Shown piece by piece: positions 1 through 11,079 of a stretch of DNA of 64,000 nucleotides. The notes beneath the pieces were generated by a model, which did not search any database, was not told the origin of the DNA, and saw only the letters and a program-made list of their open reading frames with translations. The stretch comes from Rosa chinensis (Eukaryota > Streptophyta > Magnoliopsida > Rosales > Rosaceae): positions 5,694,501 through 5,758,500 of the forward strand of contig NC_037092.1 in the NCBI RefSeq assembly GCF_002994745.2. The letters run 5' to 3'. Position 1 is the first letter of the stretch. Every line of letters starts with the position of its first letter. Position numbers and translations under genes: made by a program.

Positions 1-197
1 TCTTCATACATACATCTAGCAAATGCTTAGCTGAGTGAAACCTGGACAAAAAAATCAACATTAACCAAAGTAGAAACCAAAACACAATTTCCTAATAAGC
101 ACTAAATTACCCAAAATCAGCATAAGTAACCTTAAAATTGCTTTTACCAGAAATTCAAACTCATCAAATTAACCATACCTAGAATTAAGCTTACATC

Positions 198-2618
198 CAA
201 GGTTTTAAATATTTGCGATATATCCGATATCTCTTTTTTTCGACGGACCGATATATCTAGGGGGGTAAATATCTTATCTTTTACCATTTCTGCGAAATTT
301 CTCCGACATCATCAAATTTCCCCGATATATTAGATATTTGAGATATATCCCCGATAAAGTAAAGAAATAGCTGTAAAATTTGAGGTAAAAAAAAAACTTA
401 GTAATTCTCTAAATGAAAATCTATGTGAAGAGAGATCTCCTAAAGACAAATCTGAGTGAGGAGAAATCCCCTCAAGGTGAATCTAGGTGAGTAGAAAATC
501 CCCTCAAGGCGAATTTAGGTGAGGAAAAAAATCCCCTCAAGGCGAATCTAGGTGAGGAGAATTGGAGAAATACCCTCAAGGCGATTTTGGGTGAGAAGTA
601 ATTCTCTAAAAGTCTAAATGCAAATCTGTGTGAGGAGAGATTTGGTACTGTGTAGTCTGTGACTATGTCTGTAACTCTGTATGTAATTTGTAACTCTGTA
701 GTTGAATAATAGAAAGAAGATAAAGCCATAAATGTTCACTTATTAAAATTTATAAGCCATTGTATGCGATTCTTCGAATTGTTGACACAGAAATTCAGCC
801 AACCATGCCCATATTATATGATATGTTTGAAAGAGTGAAACAACAAATATCACAGATGAGAGGAAAGAAATGGGTGCTTAAAATCATCAATAATCGATGG
901 GATAACACATTAAGTCAACCATTGCATGCAGCATGTATTATTTCTCATTCTCGAAATACGTTTATATCTTGATAATTACTTAGTTAGATGAAGATCTATA
1001 CTATATAACTTTTTGGTTTCTTGTTTGTAGCACATTTCTTAAACCCAAATTTTCATTATCGACCTGATGTTGGTCATAGCACACGTTTCACGAACTCTCT
1101 GGCAACAGTTGTTGAACAATTTAACATAAATGGAGAAATTGCGAATACGTTTGTGGATGAGGTAACTTCTTATTGATGACAACCTTAAAAAAGTTTGAGA
1201 TTATAAATGACCAATTTTCAAATGGTTAATGCAGATTGTATGCTTTAGAGATGCAAAGGAATCATTTGGGTCAACCATAGCAAGAAAAACAAGAGAAACC
1301 AGAAAAACAGGTTTGTGGTATATGTATACATTAAAACACACACACATACATAATTTCTTTAATAGAAAATTTTGATCTACTATAGCAATAACTCATTGTA
1401 GTAGCTTTACAGCTGATTGGTAGGCACAATGTGGGTATTCTGCACCAAACATGCAAAAAATTGCAATGCATATTTTGGCACAAACGGCTTCTTCTTCTGC
1501 GTGTGAGAGAAATTGGAATACATTTCCTATTATTCATACCAAGCAAAGGAACCGTTTGGCATATCAGAAGTTGGAAAAGCTTGTATATTGCTACTACAAC
1601 ATGAAGCTGCGGCTGCGAGATAAACAGGCAAAGAATAATGTGGTCAATGAAAACAACTCTATAGATCTACTTCATGTTGCAACCGAGCCGCTTGATAATG
1701 GCATTGATCCACTTTATGATTGGATTATGCCTGCACACCTCGATGATGAAGCTGGAAGACCTCTTCCACAAGTTGTAGAAACTGCAACTAATGCTGGAAT
1801 CAACGTAGAGAGAGTCTTATATGAAGAAGTTGTTAAAAACCCAGAAGATAATTCATATAGTGATGATGCGTGGGATGGTACAGCAACTCCAAATAGTTCT
1901 GATGATAGTGGAGAGGGTGGAAGCAGAACAGGTGGTGGAGGTGAAAGATATGACTATGGACAATCTTCTGTAGATGGAGGATTCCAATTTACCTGTGAAG
2001 GTAATTTTGATCATACCACCCAAGATGAAGACCACGGAGTGAGAACAGCTGGTCATGGTGCTCAAGAGAAGACCTGATATGGGAGGAGGACTAGAGGTGC
2101 AACTGATGATCAAAATATCCCATCTGATGTTTCTTCAATTGCCTTAAGTTTTGACTCTATCAGTTTAGGCACAGAGCGCAGTGTGATCTCAAATGAATCT
2201 CATGAAGGCAGCAATCAATTTGATTATGATGCTTATGGATATAATCAATATGGAGAAGTATATGATCAGTCATGCAGTTAGGTTCATCCTTATTATCCCC
2301 TTATAGGGGAAACAGTCGGCAGCTCTAAAGAGATCTATAACTATCATGTTCATCACTACAATTCGCACTATATGGGTCATATGTCTTTGTCTGATTATTG
2401 CATTTTCGTAGACCAGCGAGCGGCTTTTCAACTGCCTAGAGTCTCTTTTTGGATGTAGATAAAGTTGACATTCATATGTATTTATATGTAGTTCTAAATT
2501 TCTAATAAATTGACTTTTTTCAAAAACGACATTTTGTTACCCTATATCCCCGATATTTCCGATATCTCCCTTTTTCAAAGTACCGATATATACAAAGATA
2601 CCGATATTTAAAACCTTG
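198..2618 (+). mobile_element. hAT-superfamily DNA transposon (degenerate)
   Basis: The ends are a perfect 15-bp terminal inverted repeat, CAAGGTTTTAAATAT and its complement. They are flanked by an 8-bp target duplication with one mismatch: CTTACATC at 190-197 and CTTACACC at 2619-2626. An 8-bp TSD and a hAT C-terminal dimerisation domain in the interior define the superfamily. Both subterminal regions carry repeated GATATATC/CCGATAT motifs, as expected for transposase binding clusters. The element is 2.4 kb, and the N-terminal part of the transposase (BED zinc finger, most of the catalytic core) is not recognisable, so it is an internally deleted copy. Confidence 0.9.
766..2281 (+). pseudogene. 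hAT transposase remnant (C-terminal half)
   Basis: Exon-like blocks read through this region in order. 766-925 gives a block ending in RWDNTLSQPLHAA. About 1029-1160 continues it with AHFLNPNFHY. About 1431-2077 holds the hAT C-terminal dimerisation region, seen as SSSACERNWNTF followed by KQRNRLAYQKLEKLVYCYYN, then an acidic, Gly/Tyr-rich tail. These match plant hAT transposases of the BED-zinc-finger/DUF659 type, from family knowledge. A TGA at 2075-2077 interrupts the tail, and the frame resumes after it and ends at 2281. The blocks are separated by intron-like gaps. With no N-terminus and an internal stop this is a pseudogene. It fills the inside of the hAT element with matching TSDs. Confidence 0.8.
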
Positions 2619-2625
2619 CTTACAC

Positions 2626-2790
2626 CTAGGCTCATCAACATGCAACACCACCTCTTTCCCTTTCTCAAACGAACTCACAGGAATTCTGAACCTAACAGTA
2701 GTGCAAAACCTACCCAAAAAAAAAAGGGTGATTAATATACCAGACACCTTTACCATGACTGAAAAATCAAATGGAATTCGATTACTCACT
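2626..2790 (-). other. Possible exon of an unidentified gene at the hAT insertion site
   Basis: On the minus strand 2626-2709 is an 84-nt open block with a pyrimidine-rich AG acceptor before it and a GTGTAAG donor after it. It reads VRFRIPVSSFEKGKEVVLHV in one frame. A second donor (GTGAGT) lies at 2784-2789, after an upstream open stretch. The hAT target site lies exactly at the donor. I do not recognise the family. It may be part of a gene running off the left edge, or a captured fragment. Confidence 0.25.
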
Positions 2791-3110
2791 GCACCGTCTC
2801 TGGAGTGAAGTTTGATTAAAAACATGAAAAACTTATATTGACATTGTACACAGGCCAAATATTTATTTTGATAGAATTTTCAAGCTCAGACAAAAATCCA
2901 AAATAAAAAAAAAACAAAATGTGGAAGAGACCAGAAACATAACGAATCTCTAACCCCAGCCTCTCTCTCAACTACCAAAACAAGCGGATGGATGCGGTGG
3001 CAACCAAAGAACTGGAAACATGGCGCGAAAGGCAGCACAACACTCAGGGCAATTGAGTAAAAGTCCAGACAGAATGCAGGGGCAAAATCAGAATGACACT
3101 GTTCCTAAGG

Positions 3111-5769
3111 TGACAGGACCCGCCCCGGATTTCACCTTGAAATCCGAAGTGACCCTGCGGGACCCACCTTAGAAGAAATTCTACCAAAAATTTGGCGGAA
3201 CTTCCCCTAAAATGGGCTACCCAAACCTGTGGAAAACATTTACACTTCTCAATCAATTCATCCATATGCTCCTGGAGCCACCCTGCTCCCCAAATCAACA
3301 TCAGTCTCCAATTCACAAAACACACATCTCAACTCGGATAGCATAAATCCCATAGGTAATCAGAGCAATTCTAACAGAAAGGTATAAGAGGAAAACCTAA
3401 TTCAAAGATAGATGCGGAAGCCATGCTGTTGACTATGCCTCAACTCCGTGTACGCCCGCCCGACCTCAACCAATTCGCCTGCAAACTGGGCATTTGAAAC
3501 CGAAGGGCCCAGGGGAAAGTACATAAAATACGTTAGCGTGAGTGGACAAAAATAAACAATTTTAAACCAAATGGATTTTATACTTTCCCACATTTATTTC
3601 TTTAAAAAATTCCCAATGCATGCAATGATTAACAAAAATAAAACAAGAGGAGTTCCACTCAAGAAAACCGACTAGCCCCGCTAGTCACATACGATTTAAA
3701 AGAAAAAGTTGGAACTCTGATACTCAAGGAAAATAAGACCAGCCCCGCTGGTTAAACGAAAATCGAGCTAGCCCCGCTAGCTTAAGTAGTAAAGTGAGTA
3801 GGGGAAGGCGATAGCCATACGAGTGAGCCTCCCAGGCTCGGGTGATAGCCTCCCAGGCTAAAATACTCCCATTACTCCCGTAATATACCCTTACGCCACT
3901 AAGTGTAGCGATAGGATACCGGGCTACAGAATTACTGTCACAGAGACAGTAACCTGCACCACAAAGGCGGAGGGCTACGATGATCCCATCACCGCGCCAC
4001 AAAGGCGGAAAATCAATGCTAGCAATGATAAGTCACCCAAAGTATGGCAAAAGAAACCCGAAAACCAAGTAAATCCATAAGTACATAAAGCTTCCCCATC
4101 TCTCGTAAAAGAATTTCCCATGACGTGTCCCACACGCCAGGATCATCTCAAATTCAAAGTAAATAGGAAGAAATAATATTACTCGTAAACCGGAGCAAAA
4201 TCAATTTCCAAAATCATCAACAAGGCATTCCCAATGCCAAAACCGAAGTCGATAAATAAATAAGCATTAACTTCATCGAAATCCCATTTCGAAAATCTTT
4301 CTAAAAAAATCTCATTAATAAAATAAATAGGAAGGAAATAAGCATTCCAATGACGTGACCCCGCACGCCATAAAATCTTCAAATAACCATAGATCCAAAT
4401 CCATTTTCGAAAATAACCATATGCTCGAAAAAGTAAATTGATAAATAAATAGAGCATAATCAAGAAATAAATGCATGCATCATTTACTTAAAAAATAAAA
4501 GTCCACTCACAGTACTATTCCGACGGTCACGCATTCGAGTTCCGTCATCGAGCAATAGCTCGGTACGTCGTCATGTACATAATTATATTCCGTGAATAAT
4601 TCTTCAACAATTTAATATGATTCCTAAACTCAATTCCTCATAAATTACATCTCCCATTCTCCTCGGATTCAGCCCAAATTATACCACTAATACCAATTCG
4701 TTAATTTAAAGGTTCCAAGGCAGAACTGGGAGATATCCGACAGTCGGATTCTCGTAATTCGATAATCGAAACCCTAAACTTCAAAAATTCATAATTAATT
4801 CCAAGTTTCACCAAAAATTACCAAACTTCACATACAAACTCTACACAATTTATAGGATTTAATGGGCTAAAAACGGGAATCAAAGCACTGCCCTACACGC
4901 CTCCACGCTCCACCCACAGTGGCGGCGCGTGGGGCTCACGCGCCGGTGGCCACCACCTCCAATGGTCACCAAATTTTGACAACAGCACCTACTCAACACA
5001 CTGATTATTTTTCTCAACTACAACACATCCCAATTTTACCTTTAAACCGTCGAATCTGGCCGGTGAAGAAAAACCCAGAAAACTCAAGAACCCTAGGATC
5101 GGGTTTTGATCAATTCTCCCTCTACACTGCAAATCGTGGCTCAAGGCTAGAGGGAAAATGATCCTTGGCAAAAACCGCACCTTCGACGCCTGTTTGGTGG
5201 CCGGAGACGGCCGGAATCGCCGGAAATCGACAAAACTCCCAAACTGCTACAGTGAACTTCACGGCTCAATTCCGAGCTCCACCGGCCGAGCCACCGCAAA
5301 ACACCACCACAGGCGTGACAAGGATGAGGAGGCGAGCTTGCCGGTGCCCGGATTCCGTCGTGGGGTGGCCGGAAACGGAAGAATTCGCCGGTGGAAGAAA
5401 ACGGCAGAAGGGGAAGGAAAATCGGGGAAGAGGAGAGAGAAAATTCAGTAGATTTCCGAAAATGGAAATCTACCACAGTAACTCAGCTATTTATAGAAAG
5501 TTACCGAAAACAGTAACCATAAACAGTAACTTTAATCTTTCGCTTATAACTTTCGCGTACGAACTCCGATTTTAGCGTACCACATATGTACGCGCTCGAT
5601 TTAACGTCCCCTACGACTTTCATGAAGAATATTTTCTCAAATTTTGGCCCGAGCAAAAAGTCAACTTTAGGGCCACTAAAAGTACCAAAACGACAATAAA
5701 AGTAAAAGTAAAAGTCGTTTACAATCCAAATGTCTAGTAAAACCGTAAATTAAGGTTCGGGACGCTATA
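3111..5769 (-). mobile_element. Solo LTR, Ty3/gypsy-like (2.66 kb)
   Basis: The segment is bounded by the 5-bp duplication TAAGG (3106-3110 and 5770-5774). It starts TGACAGG and ends GCTATA, so the canonical CA at one end is mutated. Read on the minus strand it has a CTATAAATAGC TATA-type box at 5486-5496. No gag or pol reading frame is present inside, so this is an LTR left by recombination. A core around 5520-5640 (CCACATATGTACG, then a CTTTCATGAAG block) resembles the core of the solo LTR at 30550-33663, so the two belong to related families. Assignment to gypsy rests on LTR length and end style and is inference. Confidence 0.8.
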
Positions 5770-5774
5770 TAAGG

Positions 5775-6610
5775 ATTCTACTGTCTTCCTCTGCTCTGCT
5801 CCCTTCAATTGCAAAACCTGACCTCACAGGTTGGATCGGTTTTGACTCCAAACCGTCTTTATGTCAAAGTGAGCTGTTTAGGCATTTTGGAAAATCGGTC
5901 ATAAAAAAAAAAAAAACTCAATCCAACCCAATCCAATCCAATTAAAGATGGTTTGGTTTGGTCGGTTAGGCGGTTTTCACCTATATAATATTAACATGCT
6001 ATTTATGAAAAAATTCATAGTAAAAATTCAATCTCAAGAATTGAAATTATGTTAAATTTTCTAAATTTAAAATTCAATAATTAAAATCTAAAACATATAG
6101 TCTAAAACTAAAACCTAAATTAGATTCAAAGTGATTCACTTATTTAATGACTTAGCCATCAATACTAGCTTAATATGATAGTATTAAAGACCAAAGAATG
6201 AGAGATTGAGAGATCAAAGATGTGATATGAAAGGATCAAAAAAATTGTAGTGATTATATACTAAGGTTTTAGGCCTTTGGGCTTTGAATTCAATATGATA
6301 GTATATCATTTGAGAATAAAGTTATAACTGGAGAGTTAGAACTTACTTAGAATAAACTGGACAAATGAATATATATTTATTATGTGTGTATATATATATA
6401 TATAAAATAAAAAAAACTTTTTCTCTTATATTTCAAACATACCGGTCGGTTCGAGTTTCACGGTTTAAGTACAAGAGAAACCAAACTAACCCAATTCATA
6501 AATGGTTTGGTTCGGTATTGAACCGATTTTTAATTTTTAAAGTTAAAAAACCTTAACCAAACCATATTTATCGGTCGGTTTTGGCCGGTTTGTACCATGT
6601 CTTGCACACT
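5775..6610. other. AT-rich repeat with GGTTTGGTTTGGTCGG motifs, unclassified
   Basis: Both ends of this stretch carry runs of the type TTTGGTTTGGTCGGTT and their complements (around 5945-5980 and 6440-6590), separated by low-complexity AT-rich sequence. This pattern is common in plant MITE-like repeats, but I could not find a clean terminal repeat or target duplication. No coding potential is seen. Confidence 0.3.
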
Positions 6611-6745
6611 CCTACTCACAATAGCTGCTATCGAATAACAACGCACAACAGCGTATTTGACATAAAAAAAAACTAAGGGCAAAAGCGTCACTTCAACAGC
6701 GCTTAAGAACAGTGCCTAGAAACAGTGCTTAGGAACAATAACTCA
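6611..6745. other. Intergenic, nothing recognised
   Basis: A short AT-rich spacer between the unclassified repeat and the candidate Helitron. No gene or structured element is seen. Confidence 0.4.
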
Positions 6746-8710
6746 TCTTTAGTATATAGTAAATTAGTTCGGGTTCTTTTTTGCCATGCACAACTCAAGT
6801 TAAGTGATCTTTTTCTCATCAAAGATTAGATCTTTTGAGATTCATATACCTAACTAGATCAAATTCCGGCCGAATGTGAAATATGATACTTAATCAGAAT
6901 GATTCAATTGGTTGAATATGTGTTGGTAAAAATATTTAAGTGTTGTAGTCGGTGACTCGATAGAAGCTTTTTGAAACTTGAGTGTGTTTAGTGCTCTGAT
7001 TATGCATTTTTTGTGTAGTAATGCTAGATTTCCTTTAGTAGGTTAGTGATGTGTACATTTCATGTTGAAAATTTTGCCACTTTAGCTTTAACCTTAAAAT
7101 GTACTTTTACTGAAAAGTGAATACTCAATGGAAAGTACTACTTTAATTTGAACCCATTTTGCATCTATTATTTTATTTGAGACTTTGAGTGCACACCCTT
7201 TTTATTTTAGGCAATACGAGTACTGGATTGCAGTATCCAATATGAGATCATCAAGATTGGGAACCAAGAAGGTGGGGATTTGCAATATATACATGATCAC
7301 CATTTCCTGGACTCCATGGTAATTCCCTGGACTCTATTTCTCAGTTGTTCATTAGCTATTGTTCTTTTCAAAGAATCAATCTCTTTTTTTATAAATCTGT
7401 TTTTCTATCTGGTTGTTCCTTATATAATCTCGGTTCTTGATTTTATTATTTTCTTTGTATGATTCTACAAGTTATGATCAATGTATAGTATTGCAGCTTT
7501 TGTGAATATTGTTGTGCTTTATTGTATTAGACTATATATTAGGGAAGACTTTAAACACTAATATGAATTTGGTCATTAAAACAGTTAAAGAGTAATTCCC
7601 CTAGCCCTGTAGCAGTGGATTATCAGGAATCATCTACTTCCAGAACTTGAAATTGCATGTACTAGCCTGAGCTACTGAATCATGGTGTTCAAAATGAAAG
7701 TTCAGTAGCATCTTCGAATGCAGTGGGATTTTTAGTAGATTCTGGAGTCACTTCATTGGATGTCTCATCTGGAAGACTGGAAGTTATAACACATATATAT
7801 CCACAAAGTCAATAAAGCAGGAAGGAAATACTTTGTGTCTTTGCGGTCAACAATGCCTGATCAATTGGAGTTTTGGAAGCTGTTCTCGACGCCTATTATT
7901 TAGTGCAAACTTCAAAAGAGTGTGTATCAACCACCACACCAGATCATGAAGCATCCTCAAATATTCGCATTCAACCAATCCAAAAGGAACTTTTCAAATC
8001 AGAGCCGAACAAGAGACAAAAGAGGCTAGGTAACCAACAATTTATTTCCCTCTTTAAATCCTCCAACTTTTAAGGTATAGTTGTTATCGAACGTCAGTTC
8101 GGGTGATGTTTTACATATATATGCTCAATTTCATTTAGCTTATCGACTTGCTACTCATTTCCAAAACTGTACATGAATGAAGTGATTAACTTACGATTGT
8201 TTTCTGTACATGCTCTTTCCTTTTTCTTCCGTTTTCATTCTAACCAACAGTATTATTTTTCAATGCTTTCAAATACCAGTACACATGACGATGACAAAGG
8301 CACATGAAAAACAAATCCGTCCCATGCGAAGTAGGATTAAAAATCCAAAGACCATTTTTTCAGCGATGTAAATAGAAGACCAAGCAAGCCATGAAGATAT
8401 CATTTTGCTTCCTACAAGGCAATCTATGCTGAAACCATACCAACCATTTTTTGATGAAACAATGGTTTGTACACGTACTTTTGAACAATGTAAATTGAAG
8501 ATAGATGAAGCCATGGAAATACTTTTTTTTTTCCTTACATGCCAATGACAACAATTGTTTTTTGATGTGATAATGGTTTGTGCATGTTGATACAATGTAA
8601 ATTAACTTTATTTCGATCATCTTTATTTCGCATGTCCTTCATTTCATTTGCAGACAATTAAATTATTTTTATCCCGCGGCATCGCGCGGGTTTGTTTACT
8701 AGCTAGCTAG
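6746..8710 (+). mobile_element. Probable non-autonomous Helitron
   Basis: The 3' end is diagnostic. A GC hairpin, CCCGCGGCATCGCGCGGG at 8673-8690, is followed about 10 bases later by CTAG repeated three times (8699-8710), and a T follows the last one. This fits the Helitron hairpin-CTRR end with insertion into AT. The 5' end is only a guess: A then TCTTTAGTATATAG at 6746. No RepHel protein is present. Short open stretches (7873-8073 and others) are not recognised and may be captured gene pieces. The 3' end is well supported; the start is not. Confidence 0.5.
8340..8625. repeat. Degenerate direct repeats near the Helitron 3' end
   Basis: Three imperfect copies of a block of about 110-130 bp can be aligned. 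Each holds a GCCATGRAGATA/GCCATGGAAATA-type stretch, then an AATGGTTTGTRCA-type stretch and AATGTAAATTRA. It lies just before the hairpin end. Confidence 0.5.
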
Positions 8711-9339
8711 TGTATACAAAAGATGTATAGTTTTAATTTGTTCTGTATGAAGTGTGTTACCAAACAAGCCACGAGTCTTATGATGGTGTTCATACTATTA
8801 ATTAACCAGGCATTTTGAAACTTAATATGGTGCATGCATGCTTCCATCCTCAAAGGATAGTCAAAGTGGGAAACTTCCGTTGTTAGTTTCAGCTGTAATG
8901 AGAAATCAGTCTACTATAGAGATTATATCTTCATATTGGGCTTTCTATTTTGAGAAATGCATAATTTTCTTTGTTAATGGAAACTCCTTAGTGGACCTTC
9001 CCGTATTTTGTCCATTTGATAATAGATTCTTTTGATTGGTTTTGCAGATTCAGGAAATAGTGACTACCGGGTATTTGAGAAGTTATCCCAGTCGGAGCAC
9101 TTTGTAACAGATGAAAAGGTGTTGGAATTGTTCTCAGTTATATATATAGGTTTATAAGAGTAACTACGTTTGATCTATTTGATCGAATTCAATCTCATTC
9201 AACTTGATCTGGGCCAGCTAGAAGTCACAAATGAATTTAGCAAGCATGGTTTGATTCTATAGAACTATTATACAGACATGAACTAAAATGGTAAATTATG
9301 GATTTTTATTTTTTATTTTTATGTTTTGTAAAATTTCAT

Positions 9340-9563
9340 TCACGGCGTGCATGACTTGCATGTTCTAAATATGCAACCCTTTTACGGTGCACTTCTTGAC
9401 ATGTTTGTGGTGCACAAAAGATGTTTTTTTACAGCGCACAATATCGTATTATAATGAAAATTTATTTACGATGTGGTCTTTTAAGATGCGCACATTTGTA
9501 TCGTAGAATTGTGTTTTACGACGTATACATTGTGCGTCGTAAAAGATCATTCTTATTGTAGTG
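9340..9563. mobile_element. Truncated CACTA-type MITE, one end only
   Basis: The right end reads, on the complement, CACTACAATAAGAATG followed by subterminal repeats of the type TTTTACGACGCAC, which recur several times inward. CACTA ends with short subterminal repeats are typical of En/Spm-related MITEs. No matching left terminus is found, so the copy is truncated and the 9340 boundary is approximate. Confidence 0.5.
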
Positions 9564-9640
9564 TGACTTTTGGTATGGATACCCACGTTCCACAACTCAA
9601 TATTATCCCCTGAAATTAAGTTCTAAGTCATTATTGCAAG

Positions 9641-10450
9641 TTTTTTTTGGAAGAATAGAAAATTTCATTACTTATCTATAGCTAGAAGGCACGTATATCA
9701 GTTGTTGTCTTATACCAAAATCATAAATGGCACAAGCTGCCAAACTAAAGATAGGTGACCCTCACTGTTAACACATACACTCCATTATTGAGCCTAAAAC
9801 AAAGAAAACAAATCCTCACTACCTGCCTCCCTTTGAACAGTGACTTATTCACATATAGACCTCAATTGGTGTACAACTAGAAAAACTAAGATGCAAGTAG
9901 TAAAATACCATACTTCTAGTGTTAGACACGGCTGATGGAGAGACCTCCGCCCCCAATTACGAAGCTGTTAAGTAATGGATGAGGGTGTCAAGACATTATA
10001 TGGACCCAGCTAGCAAATGGTCAAATACCCCACAATCTCCTTGTAACCCATTTCTAAAGCAAAGCCCAAGAGCCCAACGAGAGAAGGAGAAATAGCCCAT
10101 AAGCACCATCACCTCTTAGGGAGGTCTTCATCCCCAGCAGGCCAGCAGTACATCGCCGGCAACAGAATCTGCAAGCCGATGTCTGATGAGCCTAAAACAC
10201 CGCTGCTGTGATCAACAATGAGGTTGGACTTCAACCACCGACTCCTCTGCTGGGAATGACCAAGAACCACCAAGAAAACGATAATTGTCACTGCTATGAA
10301 CGACAAATACGCCGTTGAAATTGAAACGAGAACGCCGCTGGGATGAATCATGTTGCAAGTGAGGATGACAACTAGAAGACTCGCGTCGCTGGGTTCGGCT
10401 CGCACCTTTGTGATAGCGACAAGCACTGCTGGGATGGCGCTGAACGCCGG
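9641..10450 (-). mobile_element. Poly(A) retroposon 1 (LINE-like, no reverse transcriptase)
   Basis: A run of 8 T at 9641 is the tail of a minus-strand element. The flanks are a 16-bp duplication with one mismatch, AAGTCATTATTGCAAG at 9625-9640 and its copy at 10451-10466. Long TSDs and a poly(A) tail mean target-primed reverse transcription. Just before the tail the element reads AATGAAATTT, a motif also seen in the other two retroposons in this window. Its 810-bp body shows no reverse transcriptase or endonuclease motif. The 5' half is GC-rich with short open frames that I do not recognise. Confidence 0.8.
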
Positions 10451-10466
10451 AAGTCATTACTGCAAG

Positions 10467-11079
10467 TTAAATATGGGTTGAGTTGTTATATGAATTTTTC
10501 CAAAAGTATTATCATAGATTTATAGATTCTGAAATTCACATTGAGATCAATCTCTAAAACCCGTTTTGTAAACTCTTATTCGCAACTGTCGCCTCCTTCC
10601 AAACCTTATGAACTCTCAGAAACTAGAACATGTACAATTAACCAAAAGGCTTGGTCACCTAGTGGCTGAAGATTTTGTGGTGATCATATGCCTATGGATC
10701 TAATTTTGAAGGCTTGAATTAAATGCTAGGACCGTAAGTGTGTCAATTTCTGGTGTTTAAACAACTAGACCAGCCAGAACCAAAAAAATCCTAACTTCAT
10801 TACTGGATTTTGGAATTAATGTCAAGTGTCTCATATGAGGTACTCATATCTATTATCTGAAATACAACTACGTGAGCAAGGTATACAACTTAACTATATG
10901 AGAAGTTGGGAAAGCAATATATTGTTAGAGAAATTGCAGCATCAAAATCTATCAAAACCAATCTTTCAATATTCAGCTGATAATTGATTGATAACGAAAT
11001 CAACATGAAACACATAAATACCTACATTTAAGAAATTGGCCTAACTAAAATTTGCATTCTGGAAATAAAACCATTTATA
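10467..11079. other. Intergenic, nothing recognised
   Basis: AT-rich sequence downstream of the minus-strand F-box gene. Homology with copy B starts only in the last few tens of bases before the F-box stop. No gene, RNA or repeat structure is seen. Confidence 0.5.

Noticed and set aside
10109..10457. Overlapping 105- and 81-codon minus-strand frames
   Set aside because: They lie in the GC-rich half of poly(A) retroposon 1 and in two overlapping frames, with no known domain.
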